From NCBI GenBank assembly GCA_019689695.1, contig JADGHA010000043.1, positions 1 through 15,769 on the forward strand: a stretch of DNA of 15,769 bases, read 5' to 3'. Of the stretch, positions 1-5,314 are shown in pieces. Position 1 is the first letter of the stretch, and the number at the start of each line of letters is the position of its first letter. Made by a program: the position numbers and the translations under genes. The notes beneath the pieces were generated by a model. The model saw only the letters and a list, made by a program, of their open reading frames with translations, was not told where the DNA came from and searched no databases. This DNA is from Micromonosporaceae bacterium. GTDB lineage: Bacteria > Actinomycetota > Actinomycetes > Mycobacteriales > Micromonosporaceae.

Positions 1-29
1 CGGGAGCGTCTGATGTGTATAAGAGACTG
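1..29 (+). other. Residual Nextera/Tn5 sequencing adapter at contig end (artefact)
   Basis: Bases 11-29 read TGATGTGTATAAGAGACTG and match the 19-base Tn5 mosaic end used in Nextera libraries at 17 of 19 positions. Bases 1-10 match the adjoining part of the Nextera read-1 adapter at 9 of 10 positions. Over 29 bases there are three mismatches, at positions 4, 11 and 28, and each is a swap to the complementary base (C to G, A to T, A to T). The match ends exactly where GC-rich coding sequence resumes at base 30. This is library adapter left in an assembly, not a chromosomal element, and it breaks the E2 gene. Confidence 0.9.
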
Positions 30-494
30 GACCCGGGTGGCCGGGACTGCCGCGGGCGCGGGGGCCGTGGCGCCCGCGCCGGGCTGGGCCGAACGGCGCG
101 GGCGGCGCTTGACCGAGCCGGCCCGCACGCCGTACCCGACAAGCACCTTGGTCTCCTCCGCCGCACTCGCCCCGGATGGCGCCGCGCCGCCGTTGGCGCG
201 GGATGACTCCACCGGACCTGAGGACGGCGCCGGACCCGGCGAGCCGTCCGGCTCCGTCTCGATCGCGATGATCGGGGTGCCCACGTCGACCGTTTCGCCC
301 TCGGCGTGGAAGATCGCCTCGACCCGGCCGGCCCACTTCGCGGGGATCTCCACCGCGGCCTTGGCCGTCTCCACCTCCACGATCGGCTGGTTCAGCTCGA
401 CCATGTCGCCGACCGAGACCAGCCACTTGATGATTTCGCCCTCGGTCAGGCCCTCGCCCAGGTCGGGCAGCTCGAAGTGCTTGATCGACGACAT
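30..494 (-). CDS. bkdC: Lipoyl E2 subunit (dihydrolipoamide acyltransferase) of 2-oxoacid dehydrogenase, 5'-partial fragment
   Basis: Only the N-terminal 155 residues are present; the reading frame runs off the contig into adapter sequence. The start is an ATG two bases after the bkdB stop, with a GGTGAGG ribosome site overlapping that stop. Residues 1-80 form a lipoyl domain beginning MSSIKHFELPDLGEGLTEGE, with the lipoyl-lysine motif VETAKA (Lys45). A Pro/Ala/Ser/Gly-rich linker follows, including VLVGYG near residue 117, a phrase typical of actinobacterial E2 proteins just before the subunit-binding domain. The subunit-binding and catalytic domains are missing. The swinging lipoyl arm takes the acyl group from E1 and passes it to CoA. 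Gene order points to a branched-chain 2-oxoacid dehydrogenase; a pyruvate-type E2 (pdhC) is the alternative. Confidence 0.88.
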
Positions 495-496
495 CC

Positions 497-1483
497 TCAC
501 CACCCGAAGGTCCGGTCGACGGCGTCCAGCACCCGGTCCAGGTCTGGCAGGTAGGCCTCCTCCAGCCGGGCCGGCGGGTACGGGGTGTCGAACCCGGCCA
601 CCCGCAGCACGGGAGCCTCCAGCGAGTAGAAGCACTCCTCGGTGACCCGGGCCGCGATCTCCGCGCCCAGCCCCAGGTTGCCCGGCGCCTCGTGTACCAC
701 CACGCAGCGGCCGGTGCGCCGCACCGACCCGTACACGGGATCGAGGTCGAGCGGGGAGAGCGAGCGGAGGTCGATGACCTCGAGTGACCTGCCCTCCTCC
801 GCCGCGGCGGCGGCCGCGTCGAGCGCCGTGCGCACCATCGGCCCGTACGCCAGGACGGTCGCGTCGGTGCCAGGGCGCACCACCCGCGAGGCGTGCAACG
901 GGTACGCCTCGCTGAGCGAGGAGTCGAGGTCGACCTCGCCCTTGTCCCAGTACCGCCGCTTGGGTTCGAAGAAGATCACCGGGTCATCCGAGGCGATCGC
1001 CTGCTGGATCATCCAGTACGCGTCGCCCGCGGTGGCGCAGGCGACCACCTTCAGTCCGGCGGTGTGCGCGAAGTACGCCTCCGGCGACTCGGAGTGGTGC
1101 TCCACCGCGCCGATACCACCACCGAACGGGATCCGGATGACGATCGGCAGCCGGACCCTGCCCTGTGAACGGAAGTGGATCTTGGCTACCTGGCTGACGA
1201 TCTGGTCGTACGCCGGGTAGACGAAGCCGTCGAACTGGATCTCGCAGACCGGGCGGTACCCGCGCATGGCCAGCCCGACCGCGGTGCCGACGATGCCGGA
1301 CTCGGCGAGCGGCGTGTCGATGACGCGGTCCTCACCGAAGTCCTTCTGCAGGCCGTCGGTGATCCGGAAGACGCCGCCCAGCTTGCCGATGTCCTCGCCC
1401 ATCAGAATGACCTTGGGGTCGCGGTCCAGCGCCTTGCGCAGGCCCGCGTTGATCGCCTTGCCCAGGCTCATCGTCTCCGTCAC
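497..1483 (-). CDS. bkdB: 2-oxoacid dehydrogenase E1 component, beta subunit
   Basis: This 328-residue protein has the length of bacterial E1 beta subunits. It pairs with E1 alpha to form the thiamine-diphosphate-dependent decarboxylase of the complex. Recognisable E1 beta landmarks are VILMGEDIGKLGGVF (about residues 25-39), DTPLAESGIVG (56-66, with the conserved Glu that activates the cofactor), the GYRPVCEIQF strand, and EHHSESPEAYFAHTAGLKVV (128-147). The last phrase is closer to branched-chain E1 beta than to pyruvate E1 beta. The GTG start overlaps the bkdA stop as GTGA, with AGGGGAG six bases upstream; an internal ATG at 1471 has a badly spaced ribosome site. The overlap implies translational coupling with bkdA, as expected for a strict alpha2beta2 enzyme. 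The substrate cannot be settled from sequence alone. Confidence 0.93.
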   Translation of the reverse strand: MTETMSLGKAINAGLRKALDRDPKVILMGEDIGKLGGVFRITDGLQKDFGEDRVIDTPLAESGIVGTAVGLAMRGYRPVCEIQFDGFVYPAYDQIVSQVAKIHFRSQGRVRLPIVIRIPFGGGIGAVEHHSESPEAYFAHTAGLKVVACATAGDAYWMIQQAIASDDPVIFFEPKRRYWDKGEVDLDSSLSEAYPLHASRVVRPGTDATVLAYGPMVRTALDAAAAAAEEGRSLEVIDLRSLSPLDLDPVYGSVRRTGRCVVVHEAPGNLGLGAEIAARVTEECFYSLEAPVLRVAGFDTPYPPARLEEAYLPDLDRVLDAVDRTFGW

Positions 1484-2598
1484 CGCAGGCTCCCCTCGAA
1501 CGAGTCCAGGTACTTCGCGTACTGGTCGCGTTGCGCGTCCAGTTCGGGCGAGCCGTGCGGGTAGACGTGGTCGAAGATCTGCAGCGGATCGGGATCGGGC
1601 ATCGCGAGTACGCGCTCCCGCAGGCGCAGGGCGACCTGCTTCGCCTCATCCTCGACCTCGGCGAAGAAGTCGTCGTCGGCGAGCTGCTGCTTGGTCAGGA
1701 AGGCACGCATCCGGGCGATCGGGTCCTTGGCCTGCCACGCCTCCACCTCGCTGGCGATCCGGTAGCGGCTCGGGTCGTCGTTGGTGGTGTGCGCACCCAT
1801 CCGGTAGGTGTACGCCTCGATGAAGGTCGGCCCCTGGCCGTGCCGGGCATTGTCCAGCGCGGTCCGGGTCACCGCGTAGGTGGCGAGCACGTCGTTGCCG
1901 TCCACCCGCACGCCGGGGAAGCCGAACCCGGCCGACCGCTGGTAGAGCGGCACCCGCGTCTGGCGCTCGATCGGCTCGGAGATGGCGTACTGGTTGTTCT
2001 GGCAGAAGAAGACCACCGGCGCGTGGAACACGCTGGACCAGACGAACGCCTCGCTGACGTCGCCCTGGCTGGTGGCGCCGTCGCCGAGGTAGGCGATGAC
2101 CGCCTCGCCGTCGTCGCTGCCCACCTTGCCGTCCTTGGCGATGCCCATGGCGTACCCGGTCGCGTGCAGGGTCTGCGCGCCGATGACGATGGTGTACATG
2201 CTGCACCGCAGCTCGGCCGGGTCCCAGGCGCCGTGGTCGACGCCGCGGAACAGGCCGAACGGCATGATCGGGTCGATCCCGCGGCAGTACAGCACGCCGT
2301 GCTCGCGGTAGGTCGGGAAGGCCATGTCCTGTGGCCGCAACGCCCGGCCGGAGCCGATCTGGGCTGCCTCCTGGCCGAGCAGGCTGGCCCAGATGCCCAG
2401 CTCACCCTGGCGCTGCAGCGCGGTGCCCTCGGCGTCGAGGCGGCGGACCACGACCAGGTCCCGGTAGAGGCCGCGGTACTCGTCGTCGGTCAGATCGATC
2501 GAGTACTCCGTGCCGCTGGAGTCATACGCGCGCTCGATCCGATCGCCGTCAGGGGTTAGGAGCTGTACCAGCTCCGTTGGGGGTGCGCCCTTCGCCAT
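1480..2598 (-). CDS. bkdA: 2-oxoacid dehydrogenase E1 component, alpha subunit
   Basis: This 372-residue protein is the thiamine-diphosphate-binding E1 alpha subunit of a branched-chain 2-oxoacid (or pyruvate) dehydrogenase. The cofactor motif is complete: GDG at residues 172-174 (LGDGATSQGDVSEAF) and NN at 201-202 (CQNNQYAIS). PTYREHG (95-101) and the regulatory-loop region YRMGAHTTNDDPSRYR (265-280) are also typical. I chose the ATG at 2598 because AGGGAG lies six bases upstream and the protein then begins MAKGAPPTELVQLLTPDG, like its relatives. The frame stays open 63 codons further, but that extension is low-complexity and reads as non-coding. It is the first gene of a three-gene cluster with bkdB and bkdC. 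The complex feeds branched-chain acyl-CoA primers into fatty acid and polyketide synthesis. Confidence 0.93.
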   Translation of the reverse strand: MAKGAPPTELVQLLTPDGDRIERAYDSSGTEYSIDLTDDEYRGLYRDLVVVRRLDAEGTALQRQGELGIWASLLGQEAAQIGSGRALRPQDMAFPTYREHGVLYCRGIDPIMPFGLFRGVDHGAWDPAELRCSMYTIVIGAQTLHATGYAMGIAKDGKVGSDDGEAVIAYLGDGATSQGDVSEAFVWSSVFHAPVVFFCQNNQYAISEPIERQTRVPLYQRSAGFGFPGVRVDGNDVLATYAVTRTALDNARHGQGPTFIEAYTYRMGAHTTNDDPSRYRIASEVEAWQAKDPIARMRAFLTKQQLADDDFFAEVEDEAKQVALRLRERVLAMPDPDPLQIFDHVYPHGSPELDAQRDQYAKYLDSFEGSLR

Positions 2599-2792
2599 CC
2601 GTGTCTCCCTCTGGTGTGTGCGCCGGCTGGGGGTCTCCCGACCCGCGCAACGTCTAGCCCGCCGGCGGATGCCGGCGGTCCAGCTCGGCGCCGCGGGCGC
2701 GCCGTCGGCGCTGAGCTGACTCGGCGCCCAGTTGGGTCTGGGCACCGCGCCCGGGCCCGTGCCTGGCCCCGGTGGGGGTTGCCGCACGGGTT

Positions 2793-2817
2793 GATCCGGT
2801 CCGGACGGAACCGGATC
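2793..2817. repeat. Inverted repeat in bkdA leader (8-base arms, 9-base spacer)
   Basis: GATCCGGT at 2793-2800 is a perfect inverted copy of ACCGGATC at 2810-2817. It could form a hairpin in the bkdA leader RNA or be a binding site. It lies eight bases from the next inverted repeat at 2826-2850. GC-rich repeats of this size can arise by chance at this base composition. Confidence 0.5.
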
Positions 2818-2825
2818 GCCACCGA

Positions 2826-2850
2826 CGAGCTTGCGGGCCGGGCAAGCTCG
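2826..2850. repeat. Inverted repeat in bkdA leader (9-base arms, 7-base spacer)
   Basis: CGAGCTTGC at 2826-2834 pairs perfectly with GCAAGCTCG at 2842-2850, giving a stable stem with a seven-base loop on either strand. No U-tract follows on the minus strand, so it is not a classical terminator. It may be a leader RNA structure, a terminator without a U-tract, or an operator. Confidence 0.5.
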
Positions 2851-2972
2851 GCGGCGGAGCGCCGGCTGCGGATCGCCACCGCCGCGGCGGTGCGCGGAGG
2901 TCGCGGCGACGCTGCCGACAGGACCATATTCCCAGAGAGAGTCGCCTGCGCCACACCTCGGTCGGCGCGCGA

Positions 2973-3000
2973 GCGAATTATCTAGTTAGTTGTAATTCGC
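2973..3000. promoter_or_regulatory. AT-rich palindrome, candidate operator upstream of bkd genes
   Basis: GCGAATTA at 2973-2980 is a perfect inverted copy of TAATTCGC at 2993-3000, around a 12-base spacer containing CTAGTTAG. The half-sites and spacer are strikingly AT-rich for this genome. The layout of two 8-base half-sites about two helical turns apart resembles a site for a dimeric regulator. It lies about 375-400 bases before the bkdA start and directly beside a second palindrome. No family can be named from sequence alone. Confidence 0.5.
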
Positions 3001-3001
3001 A

Positions 3002-3021
3002 CCTAAAACCTGCGTTTTAGG
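3002..3021. promoter_or_regulatory. Second AT-rich palindrome adjoining the first
   Basis: CCTAAAAC at 3002-3009 pairs perfectly with GTTTTAGG at 3014-3021 around a four-base centre. Only one base separates it from the palindrome at 2973-3000. It has no T-tract after it on the minus strand, so it reads more like a protein-binding site or promoter-region element than a terminator. Confidence 0.5.
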
Positions 3022-3097
3022 AATGGGAATCCGTTCACGTTGCCGGAGCGCGCGGTCACGGTTCCGCCACAGCTAGGGCGCACAAGCCAGGTGCTCT

Positions 3098-3115
3098 GCA
3101 AGGGCCAGCCCTTGC
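3098..3115 (-). terminator. Hairpin terminator after the dynamin-like operon
   Basis: GCAAGGG (3098-3104) and CCCTTGC (3109-3115) form a perfect 7-base stem with a four-base loop, seven bases beyond the stop of the small membrane-protein gene on the minus strand. A longer-range alternative stem joins AGGGCGC (3075-3081) and GCGCCCT (3114-3120). No U-run follows, as is common for actinobacterial terminators. Confidence 0.55.
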
Positions 3116-3122
3116 GCCCTGG

Positions 3123-3524
3123 TCAGCGGCGGGCGAGGACGAGCAGGGCCGCCGGTGCCAGTACCCCGGCGAGGAGCGAGACCAGGCTGAGCGAGTAGGA
3201 GACGCCGGCCAGCCCGCCCCGGTGCACGGCATGGAACGCCAGGTGTAGCGCGGAGAAGACGATCACGCCGAGCAGCACCACGGTGGTCACCCGGCGGTCG
3301 CCCAGCGCGGCCGCGGCGAGCAGCAGGACGCCGAGGGTGGCGAAGGTGGCGCCCAGGTCTGTCACCAGGTGCTCGTTGAACGGCGGGTAGGCGGCCGTCC
3401 AGCGCTGCCCGAACCCCGGGAACGTGTCGAAGAACCATCTCGGCGCGGCGGCCGCCATGACACCCCAGGACAGGTGCAGCATGCCGAGCAGCGCCAGCCC
3501 GCCACGGAGTACCGCCCGGGTCAT
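3123..3524 (-). CDS. Small four-helix membrane protein, unknown function
   Basis: This 133-residue protein is almost entirely hydrophobic, with about four membrane-spanning segments (near residues 5-25, 54-74, 80-100 and 107-130). Between the first two helices is a polar stretch with PRWFFDTFPGFGQRW and PPFNEHLVTDLG, which looks conserved and would sit outside or at the membrane face. A His-rich turn, ALHLAFHAVH, follows the third helix. The ATG start overlaps the stop of the preceding GTPase gene as ATGA, so translation is probably coupled and the two products made together. I recognise the general type, a small actinobacterial membrane protein of DUF4345-like appearance, but not a known function. 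Coupling suggests a membrane partner or anchor for the dynamin-like pair; that is inference. Confidence 0.75.
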   Translation of the reverse strand: MTRAVLRGGLALLGMLHLSWGVMAAAAPRWFFDTFPGFGQRWTAAYPPFNEHLVTDLGATFATLGVLLLAAAALGDRRVTTVVLLGVIVFSALHLAFHAVHRGGLAGVSYSLSLVSLLAGVLAPAALLVLARR

Positions 3525-5314
3525 CGCTGCCGGGCCGGAGCAGAGCCGCGCGCGGCGGCCAGCGCCTCCCGCGCCTCGGCGTACCGGTGCAGCACCTGCC
3601 GCACCGGCGCAACCACGTACTCCCGCCCGACCTCGGCGACCGCGAACCGCAACACCCGGTCCGCCCGGACGCCGGCCCGGCGTGCGGCGAACCCGACCAC
3701 GGGGCGCAGCAGGACGGTGACCAGCAACCCGCCGAGCACGCCGCCGACCAGCAGTGCTACCGGCAGGGGGAGACCGCCGGCCGCCGGGTACGCCGCGGTG
3801 GAGAGCACGAGGGCGCGCAGTATCGCGCCGACCGCCAGCCAGAGCACCCCGAACAGGGCCGCCGCTGCGGCCAACCACTGGATCGCCGCGGCCACCCACC
3901 ACCAGCGCGGGCTGCCCAGTACGTCCGGCACCGTCCGGCCCACCGCGCGGTCCAGCGCGTCCGGCAGGTCCGCCAGCCGGGACCTGGCCGCCCTGGTCAC
4001 CGCCGCCGACCACGGCTCGGGCAGCTGCGCTCCGGCCCGGTCGGCCAGGCCGCGGACCGCCATGCCGAGGGCGGAGTTCTGCGCCGGCTCCACCGGCGGC
4101 ACACCGGTGGCCCGGGGCGGCCGGTCGGGGGAGGACCATGCGTTCCAGGTGGCGCGTCCGGCCGGCCCGGCGCCCGCCGCACCGGCGCCCGCCGGTGCAC
4201 CGGAGCGGGCCGCCGCGCCGGAATGGTCGGCTCCGGTCGCCAACGGCGCAGCCGGCAGTGACTTGAGGCGGAGCCGGCGCCACGGATCGGCCCGCAGCCG
4301 CCGCAGCAGCCGGGCCGGCAGCCAGCCCATCGTGGCGTCGGCCCGGTCCCGGTACGCCCGTTCCGTCGCGGCGACCATCGCCGGTACGCCGGCCGTGGTG
4401 GCGAGCGCGTTGGTGAGCATCCGAACGCTGCCGCGGTCCACCGCGTCCTCGGCCACCGGCGGCCCGACCAGCCCGGCCAGCCCGGCAGCCACGTTCGCCA
4501 CGTCCCCGGCGAGCCGGCGCAGCGCGGCCTGCCGGGCGGCTACCTCCCGCTCCAGCAGCTCGTGCAGCTCGGCCAGCGCCTGCGGCTGGTGGGCCGAGGT
4601 GGCCAGGGTGGGCACCTCGGCCAGCCCGTCCTCGTCCAGCAGCCGGCGCAGGTCGGCCAGGCAGCGTCGTACGTCGTCCGGGGCCAGCCGGTCGGCCTGG
4701 TTGAGCACCACCACGGTCACCTCCCCGTGCCGGCGGAACTGGCGCAGGTAGTGGTCGTGCAGCACGTTGTCCGCGTACTTCTGCGGATCCACCACCCAGA
4801 CCACCAGGTCCACCAGCCCCAGCAGCCGGTCCACCTGCACCCGGTGCGTGCGTTCCAGCGAGTCGAAGTCGGGCAGGTCCAGCAGGATCAGGCCGTGCAG
4901 CCGGGCCTCGTCGTCGCCGTCCAGCGCGCTCTCCCGGGCCAACCGGTGCCGCGGCAGTACGCCGATCCAGTCCAGCAGCGGCCCGGCATCCTCCAGCGGT
5001 CCCCAGACCAGGGCGTACACCTCGCCGGTGGTCGGCCGCCGGACGCCGACCGGGGAGAGGTAGAGCCGGGCGAGCGCGTTGAACAGGCTGGACTTGCCGC
5101 TGCCGGTCGAGCCGGCCAGCGCCACCACGGTGTGCCCGCCGGAGAGCGCGAGCCGGTCACCGGCCCGTTCCAGGAGGGTGTGCGCGGCGACCAGCCGGTC
5201 GTCCGGGACGATGCCGTCGGCGGCGCGCAGGAAGCGCTGGACCGCGGTGAGCCGGTCGATCAACGCGGTGACGTCGGCCACCTCGCTCCCGGCCCGGTCC
5301 AGAGTGCCGGTCAA
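3521..5314 (-). CDS. Membrane-anchored dynamin-like/YfjP-type GTPase (second of a pair)
   Basis: This 597-residue P-loop GTPase has G1 GSTGSGKSS (about residues 68-76), a switch region with RRPTTGEV, G3 DLPDFDS (146-152) and G4 NQAD (205-208), so nucleotide-binding motifs are complete. A helical middle and a Pro/Ala/Gly-rich linker (about 365-405) follow. Two membrane segments lie near residues 470-500 and 515-540, then a charged helical tail. The start is TTG, overlapping the previous gene's stop as TTGA, with GGAGG four bases upstream. The frame is open far upstream but that part is a shadow of the neighbouring gene. The layout recalls the tandem dynamin-like genes of Streptomyces (DynA/DynB), which act at sporulation septa; equivalence is inferred, not shown. 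Confidence 0.8.
   Translation of the reverse strand: MTGTLDRAGSEVADVTALIDRLTAVQRFLRAADGIVPDDRLVAAHTLLERAGDRLALSGGHTVVALAGSTGSGKSSLFNALARLYLSPVGVRRPTTGEVYALVWGPLEDAGPLLDWIGVLPRHRLARESALDGDDEARLHGLILLDLPDFDSLERTHRVQVDRLLGLVDLVVWVVDPQKYADNVLHDHYLRQFRRHGEVTVVVLNQADRLAPDDVRRCLADLRRLLDEDGLAEVPTLATSAHQPQALAELHELLEREVAARQAALRRLAGDVANVAAGLAGLVGPPVAEDAVDRGSVRMLTNALATTAGVPAMVAATERAYRDRADATMGWLPARLLRRLRADPWRRLRLKSLPAAPLATGADHSGAAARSGAPAGAGAAGAGPAGRATWNAWSSPDRPPRATGVPPVEPAQNSALGMAVRGLADRAGAQLPEPWSAAVTRAARSRLADLPDALDRAVGRTVPDVLGSPRWWWVAAAIQWLAAAAALFGVLWLAVGAILRALVLSTAAYPAAGGLPLPVALLVGGVLGGLLVTVLLRPVVGFAARRAGVRADRVLRFAVAEVGREYVVAPVRQVLHRYAEAREALAAARGSAPARQR

Larger units (their letters stand above)
2599..3122. 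other. 524-base non-coding region upstream of bkdA with several inverted repeats
   Basis: I see no convincing gene here. Open frames on both strands have biased low-complexity composition and no family resemblance. The region lies downstream of the small membrane-protein gene and upstream of bkdA, both on the minus strand, so it should hold the terminator of one operon and the promoter of the other. It contains five perfect inverted repeats, listed separately, and a local AT-rich island at about 2971-3030. A weak -10-like TATGGT lies on the minus strand at 2928-2923 without a good -35. A 12-base direct repeat, GGATCGCCACCG, occurs at 2813-2824 and 2870-2881. The bkdA leader may therefore be over 300 bases long. 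Confidence 0.6.

Noticed and set aside
1..29. Possible Tn5 insertion end in the chromosome
   Set aside because: The match continues beyond the mosaic end into Nextera-specific adapter sequence and sits at the very edge of the contig, so library contamination explains it better.
2599..2787. 63-codon N-terminal extension of bkdA
   Set aside because: It has low-complexity composition, lacks a ribosome site and extends beyond the usual E1 alpha N-terminus; ATG 2598 has a good ribosome site.
2614..3020. Small open frames on both strands in the bkdA upstream region
   Set aside because: Arg/Ala/Pro-rich translations without motifs, overlapping each other in several frames and interrupted by inverted repeats; typical of GC-rich non-coding DNA.
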